The notes: generated by a model from the sequence alone, not told the origin. A stretch of DNA of 64,000 nucleotides from Thermanaeromonas sp. C210 (GCF_013167955.1 NZ_BLWF01000004.1:1-64000), one strand, 5' to 3'; positions 32,566 through 44,333 are shown, numbered from the stretch's first letter. Translations and numbers: made by a program.

Positions 32566-32963
32566 CTCTGACTTGATGTTCGGGCCTTCCCCTGGTGTTC
32601 ATGACCCCCTGGGTACTATGCCCTCTGCTGACTCCTGCCGGTTCAGCCGTGCCTTCCGACACGGGTTGCCAGCTTTCCCTGGCTTATCCGGCAGGCCTCC
32701 CCGGGTAAGAGCGTTAACCTTCGCCCCGCGCCCGCCCCATCTACTCTACCGCCCCTTGGCAGCCTGGGATTTCGCTGTGTGTTGCCAGCTCATCCGAACG
32801 GTCTAGCCTCCTATGGGGTTCTTGTTCATCGGGCCGTGGCTTTGCCTCCGGCTTCCTTCGAATCCTACCTCGCGGTAGGCACCCTTGCCTTTGGCTAGCA
32901 GACTGTGCTGCCTCGCCTGCAGCGGACTTTCACCACCAAGTTAACGCCCATGCCGGGCGCACA

Positions 32964-32992
32964 ATAAAAGGAGCCCCGATTTTAGGGGCTCC
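32964..32992 (-). terminator. hfq terminator, target of intron copy 2
   Basis: Minus-strand stem GGAGCCCC/GGGGCTCC (32992-32985 with 32977-32970), then TTTTATT. The intron starts within two bases of the end of the T-run, so termination should still work. Confidence 0.85.
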
Positions 32993-33006
32993 ACCTCGCG
33001 TTGTTG

Positions 33007-33258
33007 CTACTCGTTTTTATTCTCTGCCTTGTTTTCGGCGGCCAGACTCACCGGCCGGTGGGGCATAACCGTGGAAATGGCGTGCTTATATACCATTTGC
33101 TGCTTGCCTTCAGAATCTAGCAGGACGGTGAAATTATCGAAACCCCGCACCACTCCTCTAAGCTGAAATCCGTTCACCAGGTAAATGGTGACGGGTACGT
33201 TGTCTTTCCGGATTTGGTTGAGGAAGACATCCTGTAAGTTTCCTTGTCCCTTGCTCAT
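33007..33258 (-). CDS. hfq: RNA chaperone Hfq
   Basis: 83 residues. Sm1 motif ([40 protein letters not shown]) and Sm2 motif with YKHAIST are complete. It forms hexameric rings that bind U-rich and A-rich RNA. Binding site GGAGGGGACAAG. It ends the miaB-mutS-mutL-miaA-hfq run, 43 bases after miaA. Confidence 0.97.
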   Translation of the reverse strand: MSKGQGNLQDVFLNQIRKDNVPVTIYLVNGFQLRGVVRGFDNFTVLLDSEGKQQMVYKHAISTVMPHRPVSLAAENKAENKNE

Positions 33259-33301
33259 CTTGTCCCCTCCAGCCTGGCATTATTTGTTTTTTTAGTATAC
33301 C

Positions 33302-34282
33302 CTATTCTACACAGATATCCAATTGTCCTGCCATCCACCGGCTTATGGCGTCAGAAATTTCCTCCCTGTTGTCGGGCGTAACTTCCCACCATACTATCCG
33401 GGGATCCCGCCTGAACCACGTCCACTGCCTCTTAGCGTACCGTCGGGTGTTGCGCTTCAAAAGGGAAACGGCCTCGGCGAAGGTCAGATGCCCCTGGAGG
33501 TAAAGGGCCATCTCCTTGTAACCCAGTATCTGCAGGGCTGGCGTTTGGAGGTCATATCCCTTGCGGAGAAGGTCCCGCACCTCCTCCACTAGGCCGGCCG
33601 CAATCATCTCATCCACCCGCCGGTTAATTCGTTCGTAGAGAACTTCCCTTTCCATGGTCAAACCAGCCAGGGCCAGCCGGTAGGGAGAGCCGGACCACCT
33701 GCCCTTCCAGGTGGCGGAAATGGGCTCCCCGGTCAAAAGGTACACCTCCAGGGCCCGGATGATGCGGCGCCGGTCATGGGGGTGTATGCGGGCCGCCGCT
33801 ACGGGGTCTACCTCCTTTAGCCACCGGTAGAGGTGTTCGTTGCCGTAGCTCTCGGCCTCCCCTTGCAAACGCGCGCGCAAATCGCTATCCCGGGCCCCGG
33901 GAGCAAAAAAATAAGGGTCCACCACTGCCTGAAAATAGAGGCCCGTCCCCCCTACCAGCAGGGGCAGGTGTCCCCGGTCGTGAATGCCGGCGATGGCTTC
34001 ACGGGCCAGCCGCTGGTATTCGGCTACGCTGAAGGATTGATGGGGTTCAACAACATCCAAGAGGTGATGGGGGATGGGTTTGCCCGACCTGCTCACCCGC
34101 TGGTGGGGAAGGAGCTTAGCCGTTCCGATGTCGAGCCCCCGGTACACCTGGGCCGAATCCGCCGAGACAATCTCCCCCTCCAGGCGGGCAGCCACCTCCA
34201 GGGCAATTTCCGACTTTCCCACCGCCGTGGGACCTACAAGGGCCCCGAGGGGAGGCTTGGAGGACGAGGAGTTAGCCCCCAA
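33302..34282 (-). CDS. miaA: tRNA dimethylallyltransferase MiaA
   Basis: Adds a dimethylallyl group to A37 of tRNAs reading UNN codons, making the substrate for MiaB. 326 residues with P-loop GPTAVGKSEIALEVA, SADSAQVYRGLDIGTAK, VGGTGLYFQAV and RRIIRALEVYLLTG. TTG start three bases after the mutL stop, with GGGGAGGGGGG upstream inside mutL. Shares its pathway with miaB at the other end of the run. Confidence 0.96.
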   Translation of the reverse strand: MGANSSSSKPPLGALVGPTAVGKSEIALEVAARLEGEIVSADSAQVYRGLDIGTAKLLPHQRVSRSGKPIPHHLLDVVEPHQSFSVAEYQRLAREAIAGIHDRGHLPLLVGGTGLYFQAVVDPYFFAPGARDSDLRARLQGEAESYGNEHLYRWLKEVDPVAAARIHPHDRRRIIRALEVYLLTGEPISATWKGRWSGSPYRLALAGLTMEREVLYERINRRVDEMIAAGLVEEVRDLLRKGYDLQTPALQILGYKEMALYLQGHLTFAEAVSLLKRNTRRYAKRQWTWFRRDPRIVWWEVTPDNREEISDAISRWMAGQLDICVE

Positions 34283-34285
34283 GGT

Positions 34286-36118
34286 TTACTGCCCCCCCTC
34301 CCCGGCAGTTTGCGGCCGGTGAAAGTACCGGGCCAGTTCCTCCCGGCTTATTTTTATTACTGCTGGGCGGCCGTGGGGACAGGTATGGGGGTGCGGGCTT
34401 TCCACCAATTCTTGTAAGAGCATGTTCATTTCAGCCGGCGAAAGGGGATCCCCGGCCTTGACGGCTCCGTGGCAGGCCATGGATTTTAGCAGCCTCTCTT
34501 CCAGGGACCCCAGGTCTTCGGGTTCCGGTTCCTGTAAAAGTTCTTCCAGCACTTCCCTTTCCTGGCCGGCCGGGACGCCGGCCGGTGCCCCCCGCAGCAA
34601 AAAGGTATTTGTCCCGAAGGGCTCCACGATAAATCCCAGGGCTTTCAGGGCCTCCTGCCGGGTAAGGATTTCCAGGGACTGGGAGGGACTCGGCCGGAGC
34701 AACACGGGTGGCTCCGCCACCTGGGTGGGCCAGGTATCCCGACGCCGGGCCTTCAGACGCTCAAAGCGGCAGCGCTCGTGGGCCGCATGCTGGTCGATGA
34801 TGTACAGGCCGTCTTCCCCCTCGGCCAAAATATATGTATTCAGCACCTGGCCCACGGCTCTTAACGGAGGCAATCCTCCTTCCGTATCCAGGGAGACGCC
34901 CGCACCGGCCTCTCCCTTCGGGGGCGCCGGGGGCGGATGGATACCGCCAGCCCTTACCCCTTCCGCCGGGTTTCCCGGTAGTCCCAGCGGCCTCTCCTCC
35001 CGTCCTTCCCTCAACATAAGCCCCAATTCCTGCTGGCGTGCCGCCGCCGGCGAGCCCGGTGCCCAGTGGGCAGGGAATCTCCGGCTGCTCCTCGGGGCCC
35101 ACGCGGCCCTGCCTACCCCCGCAGGAGTTTGGAGGGCCCGTTTGACGGCCCGCCCGATATGCGCCGCCAGGGCTTCCTCATCCCTGATTTTAACGATGAG
35201 CTTAGAGGGATGGACGTTAACATCCAACCACGAAGAAGGCAAGTGCAGGTGCAGAACAAAGACCGGCCGTCTCTGTTCGGGAATTAAGGTGTGGTATGCC
35301 GCCTCTACTTCGCGGGTAATGGTCCTACTCAGCACGTAACGACCATTTACAATCAACACCTGCTGTTCCCGGCCGTACCGGTGAAGCCACGGGGGCGAAA
35401 CCAAGCCCTCAAGGCTGGCCCCCTCTTCTATAGTTTCCCTCACCGGTAAGAGGTTTTGCCCCATGTCCAGTCCCCAGAGGGCGGCCACGGTAGAGCGCAG
35501 GTCATTATTACCCGGCGTGTTTAAACTGCGCCGACCCTCGATGACCAATTGAAAGGCGATTTCCGGGTGGGCCAGGGCCAGCCGCTCTACCACTCCCGCC
35601 ACCCGCGAAGCCTCTGTAGCCGGTTTCTTTAAATGGCGCCGCCGGGCGGGGGTGTTAAAGAAAAGGTCGGCCACTGTTACGGTGGTCCCTTCGGGACAGC
35701 CGGCTTCTTCCACGGCCAGCTGTCGCCCGCCTTCTATTCTTATACGCGTCCCCAGGGTCAGGCCCGCGGGACGAGTAAGGAGCTCCACCCGCGCTACGGC
35801 CGCAATGCTGGGCAGCGCCTCGCCGCGGAAGCCCAGGGTCTGAACATTGAACAAGTCCTCTATCCCCCGGATTTTACTGGTAGCGTGGCGGGCAAAGGCC
35901 AGAACCGCATCCTCTGCGTCCATCCCTGTGCCGTCGTCTTGCACCCTTATATAGTCTCTGCCGCCGCCTTTAATTTCAATTTTTATGTGTCGCGCCTGGG
36001 CATCGATGGCGTTCTCCACCAATTCTTTAACTACGGAAACCGGCCGCTCCACGATTTCGCCGGCGGCTATTTGATCCGCCGTATGCGGGTCCAGGATGGC
36101 AATCTTAGCGGGTGCCAT
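34286..36118 (-). CDS. mutL: DNA mismatch repair protein MutL
   Basis: 610 residues. GHKL ATPase at the N-terminus (IAAGEIVERPVSVVKELVEN, DDGTGM, TLGFRGEALPSIAAV). A Pro-rich linker spans about 340-410. The C-terminal dimerisation/endonuclease region contains QHAAHERCRFE and ACHGAVKAGDPL. The DQHAxER and ACH motifs are those of MutL proteins with latent endonuclease. ATG at 36118 is chosen because AAAGGAGGAAA sits directly before it; a GTG nine codons earlier does not. Its start follows the mutS stop by 14 bases. Confidence 0.95.
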   Translation of the reverse strand: MAPAKIAILDPHTADQIAAGEIVERPVSVVKELVENAIDAQARHIKIEIKGGGRDYIRVQDDGTGMDAEDAVLAFARHATSKIRGIEDLFNVQTLGFRGEALPSIAAVARVELLTRPAGLTLGTRIRIEGGRQLAVEEAGCPEGTTVTVADLFFNTPARRRHLKKPATEASRVAGVVERLALAHPEIAFQLVIEGRRSLNTPGNNDLRSTVAALWGLDMGQNLLPVRETIEEGASLEGLVSPPWLHRYGREQQVLIVNGRYVLSRTITREVEAAYHTLIPEQRRPVFVLHLHLPSSWLDVNVHPSKLIVKIRDEEALAAHIGRAVKRALQTPAGVGRAAWAPRSSRRFPAHWAPGSPAAARQQELGLMLREGREERPLGLPGNPAEGVRAGGIHPPPAPPKGEAGAGVSLDTEGGLPPLRAVGQVLNTYILAEGEDGLYIIDQHAAHERCRFERLKARRRDTWPTQVAEPPVLLRPSPSQSLEILTRQEALKALGFIVEPFGTNTFLLRGAPAGVPAGQEREVLEELLQEPEPEDLGSLEERLLKSMACHGAVKAGDPLSPAEMNMLLQELVESPHPHTCPHGRPAVIKISREELARYFHRPQTAGEGGQ

Positions 36119-36132
36119 GGCTTTTTCCTCCT

Positions 36133-38778
36133 TTACCCCCACCACCTCAACTGGTGCTCATTCTGGACGGAGCGGCGACGGGACGAGAGCTTTTTCTGCC
36201 AGTTGAATATGGCCTGCATGGCTTCGAGGGGAGTTTTGGTCATAAGATTGTATTCTTCCAGTTCCCTCAGGACTTCGGCCTCCACTTCTTTGCTCCTCCT
36301 GGACTTCCCGCCCGCCCCCTCGGGCCGGACGACCTCGCGGACTTCTTCGCTTCTGCCCGTCCCGGCGACTTTAGAGGAGCCATCCAGCAGCTCTCCCGCC
36401 CGTTGCAGCACTTCTTCCGGCAGCCCCGCAAGGCGGGCCACATGCAGCCCATAGCTCCGGTCCGTACCGCCGGGCACAATGGTATGTAAGAAAACTACGT
36501 TTTCTCCCTCTTCCCTGACGGCAATGCTGTAGTTCTTTACTCCCGGCAGATATTCCTCTAACTCCACCAGCTCGTGGTAATGGGTGGCAAAGAGGGTACG
36601 GCTCCCGAGATGGTCATGGAGGTATTCCACCACCGCCCGAGCTATGCTTAACCCGTCGGCCGTGCTCGTCCCGCGTCCCACCTCATCTAAAATGACCAGG
36701 CTCCGCCGGGTAGCCTGGCGCAAAATGTAGGCGACTTCCTGCATTTCCACCATAAAGGTGCTTTGGCCCGCGACGAGGTCGTCTGCCGCCCCCACCCGGG
36801 TCATAATCCGGTCCACCAGCCCGATCCGGGCAAAGCTGGCAGGCACGAAGCTGCCCATCTGGGCCAGCAGCACTATAAGGGCCACCTGGCGGATGTAAGT
36901 AGACTTGCCGGCCATGTTCGGACCGGTTATAATATGTATCCGCTGGGAACCACCGTCCAACACCGTGTCATTGGGTACGAATTCCTTGTCCTGCACCACC
37001 CTTTCTACCACGGGATGCCGGCCCTGGCGTATTTCAATGCGGTCCCCCTCATCAACAACGGGACACGTATAATTATAGTCCGCAGCCACCGCGGCCAGGG
37101 AGCACAGCGCGTCTAGAATGCCCAGGGCTTTGGCCGTTCCCTGCACCCGGGGCAGTACGGACAAGACCCGATCCCGGAGTTCCTGAAAAAGCTCGTACTC
37201 GAGGGCCGCCAGCCTCTCCTCCGAACCGAGAACCTGCTGCTCCAACTCCTTTAACCGGGGGGTAATGAAACGCTCCGCATTGGCCAGGGTCTGTTTTCGC
37301 TCATAATCCTCCGGTACCAGAGGGAGATTGGGCTTGGTTACTTCGATATAGTAACCGAAAACCCGGTTATATCCTACTTTGAGGGACTTAATACCCGTCC
37401 GCTCCCGTTCTTGGTTTTCCAACCCGGCAATCCACTCCCGGCCGTGGTTCACCGCGTCCCGAAGACGGTCCACCTCGGGATGGAACCCCGGCCTTATGAG
37501 TCCGCCCTCCTTCACCCCGGCCGGTGGGTCGTCCACCAGAGCCCTGGCGATGAGGTCGGTAACCTCTTCTACGGCGTCCAACCGGGCGGAGACCTTTCTC
37601 AGGAGAGCAGACTTAGCCCCTTGAAGGATTTCTCTTAAAGGGCCCACTACCTCCAGGGATTGGCGCAGGGCCTGTAATTCTCGACCCCCTGCGGTCCCGT
37701 AAGCCACCCGGCCGCCCAGCCGCTCCAGGTCCCTGACTTGTTTTAAATATCCCTCCACCTCCTGCCGCAACAGGAAATTGCTCACCAGTTCCCCTACAGC
37801 TTCCTGCCGTTCCCGGATGGCCTCCAGTTTAACCAGGGGCTGTTCGACCCACCGCCGCAAAGTCCGGCCTCCCATGGCCGTGCAGGTCCGGTCCAGCACC
37901 CACAGCAGGGAACCCCGCCTCCCGGGCTCCCTTCCGGCCACGGTAAGCTCCAGGTTGCGCCGGCTGGCCTGGTCTAATCCCATATAAGTCACTTCATCTT
38001 CTAAACTGGGGGGTTCCAGATGGGCGAGGGAATTTTTCTGGGTGGCGGTGAGGAAACTTAAAATCATGGCTCCGGCCATGAGCGCCGCTTCCCCGGCCTC
38101 GAGGCGCCAGTCCTGGCCGAAACGTTCCCTGAGGATCCTTAGGGCAGCATCCGCTTCAAACCCTTGGTCCCAGGGAGTCAGCACGCCGGCACAGTATGGG
38201 CGAAGGCGCTGGATAAAGCCCGCATCCTTAAGCCAGGCGGAAGGGAGCAGGCATTCCGCCGGTTCCAGGCGAACCAGCTCATCGACCAGCTCCGGAAAGC
38301 GGTTGCACAGGTGGAGACGAAACTCCCCGGTAGACACATCCACCCAGGCCAAGCCGTAGTTGCCGTGGTGGGGGGCTACGGACACCAGGAAGTTATTGCC
38401 CTTCTCCGGCAGATATTTGTCATCGGTAAAGGTCCCCGGCGTGATGATGCGTACCACTTCCCGGCGCACCAGCCCCTTGGCGGTACGGGGATCCTCCACC
38501 TGTTCACAAATGGCTACCTTGTAACCCCTCGACACCAGGCGGGCGATGTAGCCGTCGGCCGAGTGATACGGCACGCCGCACATGGGAGGAGCGTCTTCCC
38601 CTGATTCCCTTGAGGTTAGAACGATCCCCAGTTCCCGGGAAGCCACCACTGCGTCTTCGAAGAACATTTCGTAGAAATCGCCCAGCCGGAAAAAGAGGAT
38701 GGCGTCGGGGTGCCGGTCTTTCAAAGCCTTGTACTGCCGCATCATGGGTGTAAGGGTGGCCTCCCTGCCCTTCGTCAT
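36133..38778 (-). CDS. mutS: DNA mismatch repair protein MutS
   Basis: 881 residues of MutS1 type. The mismatch-binding domain I has the Phe-X-Glu equivalent in [12 protein letters not shown]. Clamp/lever domains occupy the middle. The ABC-type ATPase has Walker [18 protein letters not shown]-like [11 protein letters not shown], Walker [14 protein letters not shown] and FATHYHEL. The C-terminal part carries a helical dimerisation tail. Start ATG overlaps the miaB stop (ATGA), so translation is coupled. Confidence 0.97.
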   Translation of the reverse strand: MTKGREATLTPMMRQYKALKDRHPDAILFFRLGDFYEMFFEDAVVASRELGIVLTSRESGEDAPPMCGVPYHSADGYIARLVSRGYKVAICEQVEDPRTAKGLVRREVVRIITPGTFTDDKYLPEKGNNFLVSVAPHHGNYGLAWVDVSTGEFRLHLCNRFPELVDELVRLEPAECLLPSAWLKDAGFIQRLRPYCAGVLTPWDQGFEADAALRILRERFGQDWRLEAGEAALMAGAMILSFLTATQKNSLAHLEPPSLEDEVTYMGLDQASRRNLELTVAGREPGRRGSLLWVLDRTCTAMGGRTLRRWVEQPLVKLEAIRERQEAVGELVSNFLLRQEVEGYLKQVRDLERLGGRVAYGTAGGRELQALRQSLEVVGPLREILQGAKSALLRKVSARLDAVEEVTDLIARALVDDPPAGVKEGGLIRPGFHPEVDRLRDAVNHGREWIAGLENQERERTGIKSLKVGYNRVFGYYIEVTKPNLPLVPEDYERKQTLANAERFITPRLKELEQQVLGSEERLAALEYELFQELRDRVLSVLPRVQGTAKALGILDALCSLAAVAADYNYTCPVVDEGDRIEIRQGRHPVVERVVQDKEFVPNDTVLDGGSQRIHIITGPNMAGKSTYIRQVALIVLLAQMGSFVPASFARIGLVDRIMTRVGAADDLVAGQSTFMVEMQEVAYILRQATRRSLVILDEVGRGTSTADGLSIARAVVEYLHDHLGSRTLFATHYHELVELEEYLPGVKNYSIAVREEGENVVFLHTIVPGGTDRSYGLHVARLAGLPEEVLQRAGELLDGSSKVAGTGRSEEVREVVRPEGAGGKSRRSKEVEAEVLRELEEYNLMTKTPLEAMQAIFNWQKKLSSRRRSVQNEHQLRWWG

Positions 38779-40094
38779 GCCACTACCTCTCCCTTAAGGA
38801 GCCACGTCTGGGCCTGGGTTATTCTCACCTGTACCAGCTTACCGATGAGTTCCTGGGACCCCGGGAAATGGACCAGTTTATGGGTGCGGGTGCGGCCGCT
38901 CAGTTGAGTAGGATCGTTTTCGCTGGTCCCTTCCACCAGCACCTCCATTTCCCTTCCCACCAGCGCCTCATTTTTGGCCCGGCTGATGCGGTTCTGCAGC
39001 TCCATCAAGCGCTGCAGGCGCTCCTTCTTCACTTCCAGCGGAAGCTGGCCCGGGAGGCCGGCGGCGGCGGTCCCGCGGCGGGGCGAGTACATGAAGGTAA
39101 AGGCATTATCAAACTGGACCCGCTCCACCAGATCCAAAGTGGCAGCAAAGTCCTCTTCCGTCTCTCCGGGAAAACCGACGATAAGATCAGTGGTGATACT
39201 CACCCCGGGTAAATGGCGCCGCAAATTGTCCACCAGGACAAAATAATCCTCGCGGGTATAGCCGCGGTTCATGAGTTCCAGTATGCGGTTGCTCCCCGCC
39301 TGCACGGGCAAGTGGACGTGTTCGCATACCTTGTCCAAGCGACTTAAGGTCCGGATGAGATCCAGTGTAAAATCCCGCGGGTGGGAAGTCATATAGCGGA
39401 TGCGCCGGAGCCCTTCGATCCCGTTGACCATCTCCAGAAGGCGGGCAAAGTCTATCTCCCCCGGCAAGTCTCGACCGTAAGAATTCACGTTCTGGCCCAG
39501 GAGCATCACTTCAAGTACCCCGTCGTCCACCAGCTCCTGGACCTCCTTGACAATATCCTCGGGCCGCCGGCTGCGCTCCCTACCCCGCACGTAGGGCACA
39601 ATGCAATAGGAACAGAAATTATTGCAGCCATAACTTATCGTTACTAAAGCCTTAACACCACCCGCCGTCCGGTGGGGCAGCCCCTCCACGATCTCCCCTT
39701 CTGTGTCCCAAATGGAGGCCACCGGCTGACGGAGAAAGCTTACCCGCTCCAGTAAGTTCGGCAGCTCATGGATATTGTGGGTGCCGTAGATAAGATCCAC
39801 ATGGGGCGCCTTCTGGCGCATCTCTTCCGCCGCCCCCGGCTGCTGGGTCATGCAGCCTCCCACGGCAATGATTAAATCCGGGTTCTTGCTCTTTAGCCGA
39901 GCAAGCTGACCCAGCTTGCCGTAAACTTTGTTTTCTGCTTTTTCCCGTACACAACAGGTATGAAGTATAATGACGTCGGCCTTTTCGAGAGCCGGAGCCC
40001 TGGTGTATCCCCTTTCTTCTAACAAGCCAGCGATGATCTCGCTATCCCGCTCATTCATCTGACAACCGTAGACTATGGTCCAGTAACTTTTCAC
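38775..40094 (-). CDS. miaB: tRNA-2-methylthio-N6-dimethylallyladenosine synthase MiaB
   Basis: Radical-SAM methylthiotransferase acting on i6A37 of tRNA. 439 residues: N-terminal MTTase domain with three cluster cysteines ([30 protein letters not shown]), radical-SAM CX3CX2C in [15 protein letters not shown], and a C-terminal TRAM domain ([16 protein letters not shown]). First gene of the run ending with hfq. Confidence 0.96.
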   Translation of the reverse strand: MKSYWTIVYGCQMNERDSEIIAGLLEERGYTRAPALEKADVIILHTCCVREKAENKVYGKLGQLARLKSKNPDLIIAVGGCMTQQPGAAEEMRQKAPHVDLIYGTHNIHELPNLLERVSFLRQPVASIWDTEGEIVEGLPHRTAGGVKALVTISYGCNNFCSYCIVPYVRGRERSRRPEDIVKEVQELVDDGVLEVMLLGQNVNSYGRDLPGEIDFARLLEMVNGIEGLRRIRYMTSHPRDFTLDLIRTLSRLDKVCEHVHLPVQAGSNRILELMNRGYTREDYFVLVDNLRRHLPGVSITTDLIVGFPGETEEDFAATLDLVERVQFDNAFTFMYSPRRGTAAAGLPGQLPLEVKKERLQRLMELQNRISRAKNEALVGREMEVLVEGTSENDPTQLSGRTRTHKLVHFPGSQELIGKLVQVRITQAQTWLLKGEVVA

Positions 40095-40207
40095 TGAATG
40101 TTAAGCCTCCCGGTCTTATCTTTCTGCCACCCTGGTCAACTTATATAATAATTATATCCTCCCGGCCACCTTTAAACAAAGGATGACTTCCCCCGGCCCT
40201 TAACAAC

Positions 40208-40234
40208 AAAAAAGCCACCTCTCCACGAGGCGGC
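40208..40234 (-). terminator. Intrinsic terminator
   Basis: Minus strand GCCGCCTC-GTGGA-GAGGTGGC followed by six T. It lies 280 bases after the DUF151 gene and would end its transcript or a separate RNA. Confidence 0.85.
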
Positions 40235-40515
40235 TCGGCCCAGCTATCCCCGACTTTTTATCCAGGCGTTATGCAGCTCGGGTTCCCTCCGCAAGTTTCG
40301 CGGGCGCCAACCTAGTCCTCCCTGTGAGGAGTGCGGCGGGTTGCCCGTATCCTCCGGCATCCTTCCTTAAAAGGCCCCGTCCGCCAGCTTATTACTCCCC
40401 TACCCCGCCCCTGCCCTCCATTGCGGTAGGCCTACTTCCTTTGGCTAAAATTCCCTACCTTCCCCCCTAACCCGCGTACTTAAATCTGCGGATAAGCCAG
40501 GACGCCCCGTATGCC
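40235..40515 (-). ncRNA. Possible structured non-coding RNA or long 3' UTR
   Basis: This 280-base stretch lies between the DUF151 stop and a strong terminator and holds no gene. On the minus strand it contains short hairpins: CGGG-CAA-CCCG, CCGC-GAAACTT-GCGG and a CCCGA/TCGGG pairing around 24 bases. The terminator distance is much longer than elsewhere in the window. I could not match a known RNA family. Promoter not identified, so it could simply be untranslated trailer. Confidence 0.3.
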
Positions 40516-40998
40516 CTAGTGCAGGGATTTTTTGTCAATTTCCGGCTTGCTCTGTTCCAGTAATTCCTGCCGCTCCTCTTCCGACTGCCCCGCCAGTACA
40601 TCCTCTACAGCAAGGGTATAGGCGGCCACCTTCTCCGAAATGTAGAGAGGAGCATTGGTGCGCAGGGCTAAGGCAATAGCATCGCTGGGTCGCGCATCAA
40701 CCACTACTTCTTTGCCTTCGTGGTCGAGGTACAGCTCGGCATAATAGGTGCCGTCGCGGATATCCTGGACGAGCACGCGGCTCACTTTAGCCCCGAGGCT
40801 CTCGCACAAGGTTCGCAGCAGGTCGTGGGTCATGGGCCGAGGCGTGAGTATCCCCTGTAATGCCATGGCAATGGCCTGCGCCTCAAAGGGCCCCACCCAG
40901 ATGGGTAATACCTGGGATTCCTCCTGGTCGACAAGGAGTACGACCGGGCTCATGCTTTGATCCAGGACGATCTGCTTCACCTTGACCGGTATAAGCAT
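40516..40998 (-). CDS. DUF151 (bifunctional nuclease-like) protein
   Basis: 160 residues of the DUF151 family. Visible are VLLVDQEESQVLPIWVGPFEAQAIAMAL, RPMTHDLLRTLCESLGAKV and VVVDARPSDAIALALRTNAPLYIS, which are the conserved core. Plant members have nuclease activity; the bacterial role is unclear. Stand-alone gene. Confidence 0.9.
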   Translation of the reverse strand: MLIPVKVKQIVLDQSMSPVVLLVDQEESQVLPIWVGPFEAQAIAMALQGILTPRPMTHDLLRTLCESLGAKVSRVLVQDIRDGTYYAELYLDHEGKEVVVDARPSDAIALALRTNAPLYISEKVAAYTLAVEDVLAGQSEEERQELLEQSKPEIDKKSLH

Positions 40999-41140
40999 AC
41001 CAACCCACCTCCCTGCCCTTCATTGGACTTACGCAACCTTCCCCGCACCGGGGCTGCAGCCGCCGGCCCCTTGCAGGATGGCCGGCGGTCTACCACGAAT
41101 AGCTCTCCTTTACTTTATTACCAAGCCTGGTTAATCTATA

Positions 41141-41584
41141 CTATACCCACAGGTACAATCCCGTGACCTCGTCGTAGACCCGCTGGGGAGGGGCCGGCAA
41201 GGCCAGTTCCTGGATGAACACCTCCCCTGCCACCACCACCGTCCCTTCCATCAAGTGGCCTCCCAGCACCTTCCCTTCCTTGTTCAAGAAGGTTACGTGG
41301 GCATGAACGAAGGGGCGGCCTTCCTTCAGGCTTATGTTTCCCATACCGGAGAGTATTTCCATGGGCTCATCCAGGTCAAGGGTGATAAATTCCTTGCGGT
41401 CCTGGAGATAGTACCCGACCCTAGCCTTTTTTACCCCGCCCAAAAATTTGATCCACCCAAAGCGAACATCCTCTTCCCCAGCTATACCCTGCAAGGCTCC
41501 CAATAAATCGGCTCCGTAGCTGAGGCGAAAGGCGAGGACCCTTCCCGGCCTGCCTTCCCACTTCTTAAAATATAGATTCGTCAT
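41141..41584 (-). CDS. DUF296/PPC-domain protein
   Basis: 147 residues of the PPC (AT-hook associated) family: VLAFRLSYGADLLGALQGIA, FGWIKFLGGVKKARVGYY, VHAHVTFLNKEGKVLGGHLMEG. The GGHL motif and trimeric beta fold are typical. No DNA-binding AT-hook is present. Function in bacteria unknown. It follows the DUF362 gene by 27 bases and is probably in one transcript with it. Confidence 0.88.
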   Translation of the reverse strand: MTNLYFKKWEGRPGRVLAFRLSYGADLLGALQGIAGEEDVRFGWIKFLGGVKKARVGYYLQDRKEFITLDLDEPMEILSGMGNISLKEGRPFVHAHVTFLNKEGKVLGGHLMEGTVVVAGEVFIQELALPAPPQRVYDEVTGLYLWV

Positions 41585-41611
41585 CGGCGGCCAACCTCCT
41601 CCCTCCGGGGG

Positions 41612-42724
41612 CTAAACTTTTATAAGGGTGTACTTCCTGGTACCCAGACCTATTTCTTCTCCGTAAGCCAGCTGATGGGTCCCATCATAGCCGCTTACGG
41701 CCAGAAATTTATCCGCAGCATCCCCTTTACCGTCCAGGCGCGTACCTGGGAGGGGCGGCTGCGCATTCACCAGGTCCAGGCTGGCTTGATCCAGGGCCAC
41801 CGGGTCGTAGGACGCCAGGATCCCGACGTCGCCTACCAGGGCGGCATCGTTCCAGGAGTTACAGTCGCATTCCGGGGCAACGTTGGTAACGAAATTAAAG
41901 AAGGCCACTTTGCCCTTCTTGTTCTGTAGAGCTCCGTAGGCGTATTCCACAACTTTTTCCTGCAGGGCTTCCGGCTCGGATTTAAAGTTCGGTTTGATGG
42001 CCCGGTAGGGACAGGTGACGGTGCATTCTCCGCAGCCGATGCACTTTTCCTCGTCGATTACGGCGTGCTCTTCAACCGTAATGGCCCCGGCCGGGCACCA
42101 CCGCCGGCACCTGCCGCAGGCTATACATTTTTCCACCGTAACCTTCGGCAAAACGTCGGAGTGCATCATCTGTTTGCCGCTTGGGCTGCCGCAGCCCATG
42201 CCCAGATTCTTTAAGGCCCCACCGAAGCTGGTAAGCTCGTGACCCTTAAAATGACTCAGCACCACCAGGGCATCGGCATGATATATGGCGCTACCTATTT
42301 TTACTTCTTTGAACCGCTTTAGATTAACCGGGACGTTTAGATAATCTTTACCCCGTAGACCGTCGGCTATAATTACCGGCGCGCCCACCACGGCGTAGGC
42401 AAAACCGTTTTCCACCGCCGTCTGCAAATGGTCCACGGCATTAGAGCGCGATCCTACATATAGAGTATTGGTATCCGTCAAAAAGGGTTTTCCCCCTTTC
42501 CGGCGGATCAACTCGACTATGCGCCGGACGAAGGCGGGGTGTATATAGGCCAAGTTGCCCTTTTCACCAAAGTGCAGTTTCACGGCCACCAGATCGCCCT
42601 CGGCTATAATTTCCCCGAAACCCGCCCGCTGCCAGAGGCGTTCCACCTTGTCGATGAGATTCTTGCCCTTTTCCGTACGCATATCCGACCAGAAGACCTC
42701 GGCTGTTCTGCCCTCAACCGTCAT
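41612..42724 (-). CDS. DUF362 protein with two 4Fe-4S clusters
   Basis: 370 residues. DUF362 core (VAVKLHFGEKGN, KPFLTDTNTLYVGSRSNAVDH, LKNLGMGCGSPSGKQMMHSD) with a bacterial ferredoxin insert: CIACGRCRRWCPAGAI and CIGCGECTVTCPYRAI, i.e. two CX2CX2CX3C clusters. Expected to be a cytoplasmic electron-transfer protein; partner unknown. ATG at 42724 is chosen over an upstream TTG because GAGGGGAG precedes it. Confidence 0.88.
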   Translation of the reverse strand: MTVEGRTAEVFWSDMRTEKGKNLIDKVERLWQRAGFGEIIAEGDLVAVKLHFGEKGNLAYIHPAFVRRIVELIRRKGGKPFLTDTNTLYVGSRSNAVDHLQTAVENGFAYAVVGAPVIIADGLRGKDYLNVPVNLKRFKEVKIGSAIYHADALVVLSHFKGHELTSFGGALKNLGMGCGSPSGKQMMHSDVLPKVTVEKCIACGRCRRWCPAGAITVEEHAVIDEEKCIGCGECTVTCPYRAIKPNFKSEPEALQEKVVEYAYGALQNKKGKVAFFNFVTNVAPECDCNSWNDAALVGDVGILASYDPVALDQASLDLVNAQPPLPGTRLDGKGDAADKFLAVSGYDGTHQLAYGEEIGLGTRKYTLIKV

Positions 42725-42764
42725 ATTTCCGGCTCTCCCCTCTTCCAACCTGCCTGGCTACGGG

Positions 42765-44258
<1,494 letters not shown>

Positions 44259-44304
44259 CTACTCCAGAGGGCCCACAACTCAAATCCCGTCCGCTTTATT
44301 GCCT

Positions 44305-44333
44305 ATTATAGCGCAGCCGGAAAAGGAAGTAAA
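44305..44333 (-). promoter_or_regulatory. guaB promoter
   Basis: Minus strand TTTACT (44333-44328), 17 bases, TATAAT (44310-44305), about 85 bases before the start codon. I saw no purine riboswitch in the leader. The remaining bases to 44581 hold no gene. Confidence 0.65.

Larger units (their letters stand above)
31072..32962 (-). mobile_element. Group II intron, class IIC-like, copy 2
   Basis: Same length (1891 bp), ends and internal sequence as copy 1, offset by 19,367 bases; I found no difference between them. The 5' end (GTGCG at 32962) lies just behind the hfq terminator stem and its T-run. The 3' end CTCGAT is at 31072. Bases 32566-32962 are non-coding intron structure. Confidence 0.9.
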
